A stretch of DNA of 64,000 nucleotides from Rhodococcus tukisamuensis NBRC 100609 (GTDB lineage: Bacteria; Actinomycetota; Actinomycetes; Mycobacteriales; Mycobacteriaceae), in NCBI RefSeq assembly GCF_001894985.1, contig NZ_BCXG01000025.1, forward strand, positions 1 to 64,000, read 5' to 3'. A program made the position numbers and the translations under genes. The first letter of the stretch is position 1, and every line of letters starts with the position of its first letter. Below the pieces are notes generated by a model, which searched no databases, was not told where the DNA came from, and saw only the letters and a program-made list of their open reading frames with translations. This document shows, piece after piece, positions 26,164 through 35,219 of the stretch.

Positions 26164-27840
26164 GTGCCTGAGTCGCACGGCCCGCCGTCCCCGGCACCCG
26201 CACGAGAGGTCCTGTTCGGGCTGCCGCCCGCGGGGCGACGCTGGCCCGGCGCCACCCGCGCGGCGTTCGCGATGGGGATCCCGGCGCTGGCCGCGGTCGC
26301 CCTCGGCTACCCGCAGCAGGCGCTGACCGTCACCATCGGCGCCTTCGCGGTGATCTACGGCGAGGGCAGGCCGTACCGCGCGCGGTGGAAGGTGGTCGCA
26401 CTGGCGGCGCTGGCGCTGGTGGCCGCGTCCTGGGTCGGCGCCCTCGTCGGCGAACCGGTGCGCCACGCCATCGCCGACGGCGGATCGCCGGCCCTGTTGA
26501 TGTGGGTGGTGCTGGTCATGTCGGCGGTCGCGGTGGTCGGGACGTACACCGTCGACTCCCTGCGCCTCGGCCCACCCGGCGTCTGGTTCTTCGTCCTCAC
26601 CACCCAGATCGGCGCGCTGAACGTGCAGTCCGGCATGAGCCCGACCGAGATCGCGCTGTGGTGTGCCCTCGGCGGTGCCAGCGCGGTGGCCGTCTCGATG
26701 GTCGGCGCGCTGCGAACGCCACACGGGCCGGAAGTGGTGGCGTCCGCGGCCGCCACCACCGCGATCGACGACTACGTGGCCAGGCAGGCCGCGGGCCGGG
26801 GCTCGCCCGAGCTGCGACATCGGGCGGCGCAGATGCTGCAGGTGGCCTGGCAGAGCCTCTACGACGGCGGACTGGTCGCCCGCGGGCACCCGCTCGTCGA
26901 GGTCCTCTCGGCCGCCCAGGTGCGGCTGTCCGGCGCCATCCGCCGGGACCCCAGCCTGGACCCGGACTCGGATCTCGACGACGTCCGGCCGCAGCCGCCG
27001 ATGCCCCGGCCAGGAGTGCGCTACCGGTTCCTGCGGGCCCTGCACCCGGACTCTCACGCCTGGACCTCGGCCACCCGGGTGCTGGTCGCCTGCCTGGTGG
27101 CCGGGGGCGTCACCGTCGCGATCGGGACCGACCGACCGGACTGGGCGGTGATCACCGCCGTGCTGGTGCTGCATCAGGGTCCGGACCGGATCCTGGGCAC
27201 CTACCGGGGCATCCACCGGGTCGCCGGGACGGTGGTGGGGGTGGTGGTCTTCGCGGTCCTCTTCTCCCTGCACCTCAGCGGGGTGTGGCTGGTGCTGACG
27301 GTGATGGCACTGCAGCTGCTCTTCGAGCTGTTCGTCACCCGCAACTACGGCGTCGCGGTCGTCTTCATCACCCCCCTCGCCATCCTGATCGGCAACACCG
27401 GCCAACCGCACGCCGCCGTCGCACCGGTCGTGTGGGAGCGGTTGGTGGAGACCGCGGTCGGCGTGGCGGTCGCGCTGGTCGTGCTGTGGACGGTGGACCG
27501 CCACGCGCACCGTCGAGTCCTACGTTGGACCGACCGACGGGTGGCGCTGTTCACCGGACTGACCCTGCAGGCGCTGCGTGCCCCTGCCGGCGGAGACGCG
27601 TTGCTGCCGCTGCGCCGCGACCTGACCTTCGAGTTGCACAGTTCGTCGCTGGCGGGCATCGACGCCGCCCACAACGAACCGGCATGGGCGGCGGCCCGCT
27701 GGCCCGCTCACAGCGACCTGCACCACCTCGGATTCGACGTGCTGGCCGGCTGCTGGTCCGCCGCGGCGGGGCGGCGGCCCCCCGACGACGAGATCACCGG
27801 GTGGGAACGGCGGCTGGCGGCTTTCGCACGAAACGGGTGA
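26164..27840 (+). CDS. FUSC-family membrane protein
   Basis: 558 residues. Two blocks of TM helices (residues ~30-175 and ~300-440) flank cytoplasmic segments, the layout of FUSC/aromatic-acid-exporter-like proteins. The second block contains PDWAVITAVLVLHQGPDRILGTYRGIHRVAGTVVG, the family signature. Such proteins are proposed exporters of aromatic or toxic compounds; the substrate is unknown. GTG start, divergent from the DUF1254 gene. Confidence 0.85.
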   Translation: MPESHGPPSPAPAREVLFGLPPAGRRWPGATRAAFAMGIPALAAVALGYPQQALTVTIGAFAVIYGEGRPYRARWKVVALAALALVAASWVGALVGEPVRHAIADGGSPALLMWVVLVMSAVAVVGTYTVDSLRLGPPGVWFFVLTTQIGALNVQSGMSPTEIALWCALGGASAVAVSMVGALRTPHGPEVVASAAATTAIDDYVARQAAGRGSPELRHRAAQMLQVAWQSLYDGGLVARGHPLVEVLSAAQVRLSGAIRRDPSLDPDSDLDDVRPQPPMPRPGVRYRFLRALHPDSHAWTSATRVLVACLVAGGVTVAIGTDRPDWAVITAVLVLHQGPDRILGTYRGIHRVAGTVVGVVVFAVLFSLHLSGVWLVLTVMALQLLFELFVTRNYGVAVVFITPLAILIGNTGQPHAAVAPVVWERLVETAVGVAVALVVLWTVDRHAHRRVLRWTDRRVALFTGLTLQALRAPAGGDALLPLRRDLTFELHSSSLAGIDAAHNEPAWAAARWPAHSDLHHLGFDVLAGCWSAAAGRRPPDDEITGWERRLAAFARNG

Positions 27841-27866
27841 GCCGCGGCGCCGTGGCCGTGCCTACC

Positions 27867-27889
27867 GTCGACAGGGACTCGTTGTCGAC
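27867..27889 (+). promoter_or_regulatory. Palindrome upstream of first arylsulfatase
   Basis: GTCGACA (27867-27873) and TGTCGAC (27883-27889) form a perfect inverted repeat with a 9-base spacer, ending 17 bases before the arylsulfatase ATG. This suits an operator. No matching copy was seen before the second arylsulfatase. Confidence 0.4.
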
Positions 27890-27906
27890 TGGAAGGAACT
27901 CCCCCC

Positions 27907-30258
27907 ATGGCCGAGGAACTCCCCGGATCCGTGCTCCCCATCCCGGACCAGCAGTACCAGGGGCCGTTGTTCTTCGACGCCAAGCACCCCGAAGCGAAGC
28001 TGCCGCCCATCGAGATGCAGCGACCGCCGAAGGGCGCGCCGAACGTCCTGCTGATCCTGCTCGACGACGTCGGTTTCGGTGCGTCGAGCGCGTTCGGCGG
28101 GCCCGTGCACACCCCGACCGCCGAACGACTCGCCGCCGGCGGCCTCAAGTACTCCCGGTTCCACACCACCTCGCTGTGCTCCCCGACCCGCGCCGCCATG
28201 CTCACCGGGCGCAACCACCACGCGGTCGGCATGGGGCACATCACCGAGACCGCGACGCCCGCACCGGGTTACCGCTCCACCCGCCCCAACTCGTGCACCC
28301 CGTTGGCGGAGATCCTGCGTCAGAACGGCTACAACACAGCGCAGTTCGGCAAGTGCCACGAGGTGCCGGTGTGGGAGTCCGGCCCCACCGGCCCGTTCGA
28401 CCACTGGCCGGCGTTCAGCGGCTTCGAGCGCTTCTACGGCTTCATCGGCGGCGAGACCAACCAGTGGCAGCCGGCCCTGGTGGACGGCGTCTCCGCGATC
28501 CTGCCGCCGGACGACCCGGACTACCACCTGATGCCGGACCTGGCCGACAAGGCCATCGACTACATCAAGCAGCAGCAGGCGCTCACCCCCGACAAGCCGT
28601 TCTTCACCTACTTCGCGCCGGGCGCCACGCACACCCCGCACCACGTGCCGAAGGACTGGATCGCCAAGTACAAGGGCAAGTTCGACCAGGGCTGGGACGC
28701 GGTCCGCGACGAGACCTTCCGCAAGCAGCTGCAGCTCGGCGTGATCGGCGCCGACTCGGACCTCACCGCGCGCCCCGACGGCATCATGGCGTGGGACGAC
28801 GTCCCCGCCGAGCGCAAGCCGATCCTGGCGCACCAGATGGAGGTGTACGCGGCGTTCCTGGAGTACGCGGACTTCCACGTCGGGCGCGTCGTCGACGCCG
28901 TCGAGGAGATCGGCGAGCTCGACAACACGCTGATCCTGTACATCATCGGCGACAACGGCGCCTCCGCCGAAGGCGGCCTCGAGGGCACCTACATGATCAC
29001 CACCGCTTCCAACGGCGGCGGCGAGTACGAGACCGTCGAGTTCTGGAACGAGCACCTCGACAAGATCGGCGGACCCGAGGCCTACAACCACTACGCGGTC
29101 GGCTGGGCGCACGCAATGTGCACGCCGTACCAGTGGACCAAGCAGGTGGCCTCGCACTACGGCGGCACCCGCAACGGCACGATCATGCACTGGCCGGGCG
29201 GCATCGAGGCCAAGGGCGAGATCCGCACCCAGTGGCATCACGTGATCGACGTGGCCCCGACCATCCTCGAGTTGGCGGGCCTCGCGCAGCCGCACACCGT
29301 CAACGGCGTCACCCAGGTCCCGATGCACGGCACGTCGTTCGCGTACTCGTTCAACGACTCCGGCGCCGACGAGCGGCACAGGACGCAGTACTTCGAGCTG
29401 ATGGGCAACCGTGGGATCTACCACGACGGCTGGACCGCGGTCACCAAGCACCGCACCCCGTGGGACGTGGTGGCGAAGGCCCCGGACTTCTCGCTGGACG
29501 TGTGGGAGCTCTACGACACCACCACGGACTGGACCCAGGCACACGACGTCTCGGCGCAGCACCCCGAGAGGTTGGCGCAGCTGCAGCAGCTGTTCATCAT
29601 CGAGGCGGCCCGCTACAACGTGCTGCCGCTCGACGACCGGGCCGCGGAGCGGATGAACCCGGCCATCGCCGGCCGGCCGACCCTGGTGCAGGGCGACAAG
29701 CTACGGCTGTTCGAGGGCATGACGAGGCTGAACGAGAACGTCGCGATCAACATCAAGAACCGCAGCTACTCGGTGACCGCGCAGATCCAGGTCCCCGACG
29801 CCGGCGCCGAGGGCGTGGTGGTCACGCAGGGCGGCCGCACCGGCGGCTGGTGCCTGTTCACCGAGGGCGGCAAGCTCGGATACCACTACAACTACTGCGG
29901 CCTGCGCCGGACGACGGTGCTCTCGGAGGACGATCTCGCACCCGGCGAGCACCAGGTGCGCGTCGAATTCGCCTACGACGGAGGCGGAATCGGCCGCGGC
30001 GGCACCGCGACGCTGTACATCGACGGCGACGACGCGGGCAGCGGGAAGGTCGAGCGCACCCACCCGCTGTACTTCTCGTTCGACGAGGGCCTGGACGTCG
30101 GCATCGATACCGGCATGCCGGTGTACGAGGGCTACAAGACCGAGCGGGGCAGGTTCAACGGCAGGATCGACTGGGCCGACATCGTGCTCGGGGACGACGA
30201 CCACAGCCACCTGATCGACCCCGAGGACGCCCTCGCCGCGGTGCTCAAGCACCAGTAG
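27907..30258 (+). CDS. Arylsulfatase (formylglycine-dependent), AtsD-like
   Basis: 783 residues. It hydrolyses sulfate esters. LLDDVGFG (metal aspartates 53-54) and CSPTRAAMLTGRN (Cys91, converted to formylglycine by a maturase) are the type I sulfatase signatures; DNGASAEGG and the HHVIDVAPTILE region are also typical. No signal peptide or TM is visible, so it appears cytosolic and would need imported substrate. Length and the ~200-residue C-terminal beta domain match the large mycobacterial sulfatases. No formylglycine-generating enzyme gene is present in the window. GGAAGGAAC lies before the ATG. It is convergent with an LLM-SulP-HAD operon. Confidence 0.93.
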   Translation: MAEELPGSVLPIPDQQYQGPLFFDAKHPEAKLPPIEMQRPPKGAPNVLLILLDDVGFGASSAFGGPVHTPTAERLAAGGLKYSRFHTTSLCSPTRAAMLTGRNHHAVGMGHITETATPAPGYRSTRPNSCTPLAEILRQNGYNTAQFGKCHEVPVWESGPTGPFDHWPAFSGFERFYGFIGGETNQWQPALVDGVSAILPPDDPDYHLMPDLADKAIDYIKQQQALTPDKPFFTYFAPGATHTPHHVPKDWIAKYKGKFDQGWDAVRDETFRKQLQLGVIGADSDLTARPDGIMAWDDVPAERKPILAHQMEVYAAFLEYADFHVGRVVDAVEEIGELDNTLILYIIGDNGASAEGGLEGTYMITTASNGGGEYETVEFWNEHLDKIGGPEAYNHYAVGWAHAMCTPYQWTKQVASHYGGTRNGTIMHWPGGIEAKGEIRTQWHHVIDVAPTILELAGLAQPHTVNGVTQVPMHGTSFAYSFNDSGADERHRTQYFELMGNRGIYHDGWTAVTKHRTPWDVVAKAPDFSLDVWELYDTTTDWTQAHDVSAQHPERLAQLQQLFIIEAARYNVLPLDDRAAERMNPAIAGRPTLVQGDKLRLFEGMTRLNENVAINIKNRSYSVTAQIQVPDAGAEGVVVTQGGRTGGWCLFTEGGKLGYHYNYCGLRRTTVLSEDDLAPGEHQVRVEFAYDGGGIGRGGTATLYIDGDDAGSGKVERTHPLYFSFDEGLDVGIDTGMPVYEGYKTERGRFNGRIDWADIVLGDDDHSHLIDPEDALAAVLKHQ

Positions 30259-30268
30259 GCGGCTCCGC

Positions 30269-30318
30269 CGCCCGTGAATCCTTCTGGTCCCACCAGGGGC
30301 CAGAAGGACTCACGGGCG
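30269..30318. terminator. Bidirectional stem-loop terminator
   Basis: CGCCCGTGAATCCTTCTGG (30269-30287) pairs with 30300-30318 at 18 of 19 positions, between convergent arylsulfatase and LLM genes. Confidence 0.88.
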
Positions 30319-30320
30319 CG

Positions 30321-31181
30321 TCAGCGCCACCGACGCGCGATGGCAGCGACCCAGCCCGGCGCCGCGTCCGGGTCTTCCGGCGGCGACTCGACGAGTACCA
30401 GCTCGTCGACGCCGAGCCGGGCAAGCCCAGCAAGGTCGCCGGGATCGGGTTCCCGCAGCGCGACGGCCAGCCGCAGCCCGCTCGGGTCCCGGCCCGCCTC
30501 CCGGCAGAGCCCGCGCAGGACGCCGATCCGCTCGGCGGCCTCGTCGACGCCGTGGAGGTTGAACCCGTACCAGCCGTCACCCCAGTCCGCGACGCGGCGC
30601 AGCGCGGCGTCGCTGTTGCCACCGAGGACCACGGGAATGCGGCGGTCACGAGCCGGCTTGGGATTGACCCGGACCGCGTCGAAGCCGACGAACTCGCCGT
30701 CGAACGACGCGACGTCCTCGCGCCACACCGCCCGCATGGCGGCGACGTACTCCGCGGTGCGCCGGCCCCGACGCTCGAACGGAACCCCCAGTGCCGCAAA
30801 CTCTTCGCGCGACCACCCGACTCCGATGCCCAGCGTGAGCCGGCCCCCACTGAGCCGGTCGAGGGTGGCCGCCTGCTTGGCGACGAGGAGCGGGTTGTGC
30901 TCGGGCAGCAGCAGCACGCCCGTTGCGATACCGATTGTGCGGGTGGCCGCTGCGGCGAAGCTGAGCCCGACCATCGGGTCGAGCCAGTCCGCGGCCGCGG
31001 GCACCGCTATCCGCCCGTCGTCGGCATACGGATAGCGCGAGTCCGACCGGTCCACCATCACCACGTGCTCCCCCGACCACAGGGTGACGAACCCGGATTC
31101 CTCGGCGGCGACCGCGACCGCGTCGATCACCTCTCGGCGGGCGCCGGTGCCGATCCCCAGTGCGTGCAGTCCCAACCTCAT
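30321..31181 (-). CDS. LLM-class (F420-type) oxidoreductase
   Basis: 286 residues from the ATG at 31181. Luciferase-like TIM barrel with LTLGIGVGWSREEFAALG, the motif typical of the F420-dependent mycobacterial TIGR03619-like group, and VPVVLGGNSDAALRR near the C-terminus. Reaction unknown; it probably transfers hydride or oxygen using reduced F420 or FMN. Last gene of a HAD-SulP-LLM operon; its start is 11 bases after the SulP stop. Its stop lies 2 bases from the terminator. Confidence 0.85.
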   Translation of the reverse strand: MRLGLHALGIGTGARREVIDAVAVAAEESGFVTLWSGEHVVMVDRSDSRYPYADDGRIAVPAAADWLDPMVGLSFAAAATRTIGIATGVLLLPEHNPLLVAKQAATLDRLSGGRLTLGIGVGWSREEFAALGVPFERRGRRTAEYVAAMRAVWREDVASFDGEFVGFDAVRVNPKPARDRRIPVVLGGNSDAALRRVADWGDGWYGFNLHGVDEAAERIGVLRGLCREAGRDPSGLRLAVALREPDPGDLAGLARLGVDELVLVESPPEDPDAAPGWVAAIARRWR

Positions 31182-31192
31182 CAGGTGCCGCC

Positions 31193-32848
31193 TCAGGTCT
31201 CGTCTGCCGTGCAGTGCCGCACCGCCTCCTCGACGGACGCGAAGACCCGGCCCGACTCCGCGAAGTGCCGACCCACTTCCGTCTTGCGGGCGGTCTCCAG
31301 GTCGCGCTGCGGGACGTCCGCGAAGTAGATCGTGACGCCGTGGTCGGACAACTCCTGCTCGAGGTCGCGGATGTGGTGCATGACGGTGGTGGTGACCTTC
31401 CACGCCCGGGAGCAGTCCAGCACGACGGTCTTCGCCCCTGCGGCGTCGATGCGTTCCCGGATCGCCGTGACGTTGGCCAGCACGTTGGCCGTGTACAGAG
31501 CCGAATTGATCCGCAGCACAGCCGGATCGGCCGGATCCGTCGGTGCGTCCTCGTCACCGCCGACCCACCGGCCGTCCGCGCCGCGGCGCAGCTGCACCAC
31601 GTGCGGCCGGTTGAGCTCGCGCAGCACCAGGTACAGGGTGAACAGGACCCCGACGGCGACCGCGGGCAGCAGGCCCGCCGTCAGCCCGATCACCGCCGTC
31701 GCCAGCGCAATCCAGAACTCCAGCTTGTTGATCCGCCAGAACTGTCCGAACGCGCCGACGTCCACCAGCCCGAGGGTCGCGACCACCACCATCGCACCGA
31801 GCGTGGCCTGCGGCAGGTCACTGAGCACCGGGGCCAGGAACAGGGCCACCAGCACCGCGAGGGCGGCCGTCACCAGCCCGCTGGCCTGGGTGCGCGCCCC
31901 CGCGCGCAACGCCACCGCCGTCTGCGAGAACCCGCCGGCCGGCGGCAGGGTATGGAAGAACGCGCCCGCCACCGACGCGACACCGTTCGCCAGCATCTCC
32001 TGGTTGCTGTCGATCTGCGGCTCACCCGGCCTGCGCACCCCGCGCGCCACGGACACCGTCTCGAGGAAGGCCATCGCCGCGATCGCGAGCGCGCCTGGAA
32101 TCAGCGCGCCGATGTCGTCGAGGCTCGGGATTCCGGGGAGCGGAATACCTTGTGGCACTTCCGCAATCAGCTCCACGCCGCGGCCGTCGAGGCCCGCGAA
32201 CGCGACCAGCGCGATCCCGACCGCGACGACCACCAACGGTCCGGGGATCCGGGGTGCCAGCCGCGACATCGCGTACAGCCCACCGATGGACCCGGCGGCC
32301 AGGAGCACCGTGGCGCCGTTCGCGTCACCGATCTGACGCACCGCCGACCACACCACCCGGAAGAAGCCCGTCGCGTCCGGATCTGAGGGCACGCCGAGCA
32401 GCTTCGGCAGCTGACTCGCGGCCACCGTCAACCCGACGCCCACCTTGATCCCGATCAGCGTCGCCTCGTTGATGTTCTCGATGATCGACCCGAGCTTGAG
32501 CACGCGCGCCAACAGCAGGATGACGCCGACCAGGAGTGTCAGCGTCATGAGCGAGGTCTGCGCGTCGTCCGAGCCTGCCGCGATCCCGGCCCCGATCATC
32601 GTCGACGCCGTCAACAGTGCGATCGTCGACGTGGTGCTGACGCTGACGGCCCTGGCCCCGCCGAGCATCGCATACACGACCATCGGCACCATGCAGGTGT
32701 ACAAGCCGATCTGCACCGGCAGATCCGCGATCGTCGCGTAGGCCATCGCCTGCGGGATCACCACCGCCCCGGCGCTCAGCCCCGCCACGACATCGGCACG
32801 GAGCCAACGCTTCTGGTACCCGACGAGGGTCGGTGCGAGCACGGCCAC
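31193..32848 (-). CDS. SulP-family anion permease with STAS domain (first copy)
   Basis: 551 residues from the GTG at 32848, with AGGAGAG 7 bases upstream. TM domain with VVIPQAMAYATIADLPVQIGLYTCMVP and the SulP signature, followed by a C-terminal STAS domain (~430-550; VVLDCSRAWKVTTTVMHHI). SulP proteins carry sulfate, bicarbonate or other anions by Na+ or H+ symport; the substrate is not determined by sequence. Middle gene between a HAD phosphatase and an LLM oxidoreductase, and next to an arylsulfatase. Confidence 0.9.
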   Translation of the reverse strand: MAVLAPTLVGYQKRWLRADVVAGLSAGAVVIPQAMAYATIADLPVQIGLYTCMVPMVVYAMLGGARAVSVSTTSTIALLTASTMIGAGIAAGSDDAQTSLMTLTLLVGVILLLARVLKLGSIIENINEATLIGIKVGVGLTVAASQLPKLLGVPSDPDATGFFRVVWSAVRQIGDANGATVLLAAGSIGGLYAMSRLAPRIPGPLVVVAVGIALVAFAGLDGRGVELIAEVPQGIPLPGIPSLDDIGALIPGALAIAAMAFLETVSVARGVRRPGEPQIDSNQEMLANGVASVAGAFFHTLPPAGGFSQTAVALRAGARTQASGLVTAALAVLVALFLAPVLSDLPQATLGAMVVVATLGLVDVGAFGQFWRINKLEFWIALATAVIGLTAGLLPAVAVGVLFTLYLVLRELNRPHVVQLRRGADGRWVGGDEDAPTDPADPAVLRINSALYTANVLANVTAIRERIDAAGAKTVVLDCSRAWKVTTTVMHHIRDLEQELSDHGVTIYFADVPQRDLETARKTEVGRHFAESGRVFASVEEAVRHCTADET

Positions 32849-32859
32849 CCGTATCTCTC

Positions 32860-33765
32860 CTACGATTCCGTGGCCGGGAACACGGTGTCCCAGTCGTCCC
32901 GGACGCTCACCGTCGTCCATCCCTTGGCGGCGGCCGCCTTCAGCGCGTCCTCGGCGCCGGCGTCGTACGCGAACTCACGCTCTGCATCGTCATGGTGAAC
33001 CAGCAGGCGCAGCGCGTCCTCTCGCGCGAACTCGAACATCGGGACATCACCGTTCGAATTCCCGCCGACCAGAAGCGGTTTGCGGCCGATCCGGCTCCAG
33101 ATCCGGACCGGCTTCTCCGGACCGTCGTCCAGGAAGCCCATCGCCGAGGCGTAGGTGACCGCACCGTCGGCGTAGCTGAGCCCGAGACTGCTGCCGATCA
33201 CCCGTTCCCGCGGAATGCCGTACAGCTGATCGCCCGCGGGCCGCATGAAGTCCCGGTCCCCGCCGGACGCGATGTAGGTCGCGAACCCGTGCGCCTCCAG
33301 GTACCGCAGCAACTCCACCATCGGCGCGAACACGCACCGGGTGAACGGCAGCCCCAGCGAGGGATGCGTGCCGGCGTCGAGAAACGCCCGGGCCGACTCG
33401 GTGTAGGCCTCCACTTCCTGCCCCGCCGACGCCCGCACCACGCCGGCCAGCAGCGTCTTCAGGTCGGAGTCGTCGCCGGCGTAGTGCTTGTCGACGGCCG
33501 CGGACAACCAGCCGAAGTCCTTGTCCACCACCGCCTTGTACGGCTGCTGTGATGCCAGCGCCGGATCGGCCGCCGCCAACTTCGCCCACAGCCCGAAGAT
33601 GAATTGCAGCTGGATCGGCATCGGCTTCTCGGTCCAGAGGGTGCCGTCGTTGTCGAACACGGCGACCCGCTCGGCAGCCGGGATGCCCTGCGCCTCGACG
33701 CGGGCAACGAAGTCGGTGATCGCCGCTCGTGTATCGGTGTCGCGCCACAGTTCCAGTTCAGACAC
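32860..33765 (-). CDS. HAD-superfamily phosphatase
   Basis: 301 residues. Motif I FDNDGTLW (nucleophile Asp38, acid Asp40), motif II serine in IASGGDRDF, and motif III/IV around PLLVGGNSNGDVPMFEFA are complete. The helical cap lies between about residues 45 and 150. Substrate unknown; the long cap resembles phosphoserine-phosphatase-like members. First gene of the operon with SulP and LLM (gaps of 11 bases). GTG start. Divergent from the channel operon. Confidence 0.88.
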   Translation of the reverse strand: MSELELWRDTDTRAAITDFVARVEAQGIPAAERVAVFDNDGTLWTEKPMPIQLQFIFGLWAKLAAADPALASQQPYKAVVDKDFGWLSAAVDKHYAGDDSDLKTLLAGVVRASAGQEVEAYTESARAFLDAGTHPSLGLPFTRCVFAPMVELLRYLEAHGFATYIASGGDRDFMRPAGDQLYGIPRERVIGSSLGLSYADGAVTYASAMGFLDDGPEKPVRIWSRIGRKPLLVGGNSNGDVPMFEFAREDALRLLVHHDDAEREFAYDAGAEDALKAAAAKGWTTVSVRDDWDTVFPATES

Positions 33766-33838
33766 AAGGCCTCCCTCGTTCCGGCGCGATGTCGTCGCAC
33801 CCCACCGGTGATGGTGCAGTCATCCCCGGCTCGCGTAT

Positions 33839-33855
33839 TCACCCGCTCGGGGTGA
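33839..33855. promoter_or_regulatory. TCACCCG/GGGTGA palindrome in divergent channel/SulP promoter region
   Basis: TCACCCGCTCGGGGTGA, extended by one T/A pair to TTCACCC-N5-GGGTGAA (33838-33856), lies between the HAD-SulP-LLM operon and the CLC-TRIC operon. It differs at two positions from the 17-mer at 17012. Confidence 0.45.
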
Positions 33856-33911
33856 ACCCCCGGCGGCGGCCGTCCCCCATCCTCGAAGGACCGACACCGA
33901 CGGGAGACTTC

Positions 33912-35219
33912 GTGTTGAACAGTGCGACCGCGGAATCCGAGCGCACGCCGACCACCCGGCAACTTGCAATGCTCGCCGTGCCCGCGGTCGCGGTGGGCGT
34001 CGGGTGTGCGTTGATGTTGACGGGCCTGAGCGTGCTGGCGGGCAAGCTGCAGAAACTGCTCTGGACCAGCCTGCCGGACTGGGCGGGAGTCACCGCGGAC
34101 TCCCGCTGGTGGACCTTCGGGATGCTGACCGTCGTCGGCCTCGTGGTCGGCCTCGTCGTCTGGAAGATGCCCGGCCACGCCGGACCGGATCCGGCGACCA
34201 CCGGCCTGGTCGCGAAACCCCTTGCCCCGTCAGTGCTCCCGAGCCTCGCCCTCGTCGTGGTGGTCGGCCTGGCCGGCGGAGTGAGCCTCGGACCCGAGAA
34301 CCCGATCATCGCGATCAACACAGCCCTGACCGTCTGGATCGTCGGTCGGCTGTGGAAGCAGGTACCCACCGAGGTGGCGGTGATGCTGGCGGCCGCCGCC
34401 ACGATCGGCGCGCTGTTCGGCACCCCGGTCGCGGCGGCGTTGGTCTTCACCGAGATGGCGGCCATGCACACCGGCGGGCAACTCTGGAACAAGCTGTTCG
34501 CACCACTCGTCGCGGCCGGCGCAGGGGCGCTGACCATGATCGTCCTGGCCCGGCCGATGCTGGCGGTCGAAGTACCCGGATACGACAATCCGGCACTGGT
34601 CGACCTCGTCAGCGGCACCGTCATCGCCGTCGCTGCCGCGCTGCTGTGCCTGGCCGCCGTATACGCGTTCCCCGTCCTCCACAGCTTCTTCCACCGGCTC
34701 CCCAACCCGCTGATCTCGATCACCGCCGGCGGCGTGCTGCTCGGCGTCCTCGGCGCGATCGGCGGTCCGCTCACCCTGTTCAAGGGGCTGGACGAGATGA
34801 AGGAGCTGACGGCGGTCGCCGACGACAAGTCCACCGCTCAGCTCGTCGTCATCACGGTGGTCAAGCTGCTCGCCCTGCTGGTCGCCGCCACCTGCGGTTT
34901 CCGCGGCGGCCGGATCTTCCCGGCGGTGTTCATCGGTGTCGCAGTCGGCCTGGTGGCACACAGCGCGGTACCGGGCATACCGCTGGTCGTCGCGATCGCG
35001 ACCGGTGTTCTCGGCGCGACGATCGTCGTCGCACGGGACGGCTGGATCGCGCTGTTCATGGGTGCCGTGGTGGTCTCCGACGTACGCATCCTGCCCGTGC
35101 TGTGCATCGTCATCCTCCCGCTGTGGCTACTGGTCGCGAACCGACCGGAGATGCTGATTCCGTCGGGCCCGCCGCTCCAGAGCCCGCAAAGCGACCGGAA
35201 TCAGGAGGTCACCTCGTGA
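33912..35219 (+). CDS. CLC-type ion channel/antiporter
   Basis: 435 residues from GTG 33912 (GGGAGA 5 bases upstream; an adjacent TTG is possible). About ten TM helices with CLC selectivity-filter-like motifs: GGVSLGPENPI (GxExP-like, with the gating-position glutamate), FGTPVAAALVFTEM and GFRGGRIFPAVFIG (GxFxP). Closest in kind to the YfeO ion-channel subgroup. It likely conducts or exchanges chloride or fluoride; selectivity is uncertain. The stop overlaps the TRIC start (GTGA), so the two are co-translated. Confidence 0.85.
   Translation: MLNSATAESERTPTTRQLAMLAVPAVAVGVGCALMLTGLSVLAGKLQKLLWTSLPDWAGVTADSRWWTFGMLTVVGLVVGLVVWKMPGHAGPDPATTGLVAKPLAPSVLPSLALVVVVGLAGGVSLGPENPIIAINTALTVWIVGRLWKQVPTEVAVMLAAAATIGALFGTPVAAALVFTEMAAMHTGGQLWNKLFAPLVAAGAGALTMIVLARPMLAVEVPGYDNPALVDLVSGTVIAVAAALLCLAAVYAFPVLHSFFHRLPNPLISITAGGVLLGVLGAIGGPLTLFKGLDEMKELTAVADDKSTAQLVVITVVKLLALLVAATCGFRGGRIFPAVFIGVAVGLVAHSAVPGIPLVVAIATGVLGATIVVARDGWIALFMGAVVVSDVRILPVLCIVILPLWLLVANRPEMLIPSGPPLQSPQSDRNQEVTS

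Noticed and set aside
26385-31328. A 1647-codon open frame
   Set aside because: An out-of-frame shadow of FUSC and arylsulfatase genes caused by high GC content.
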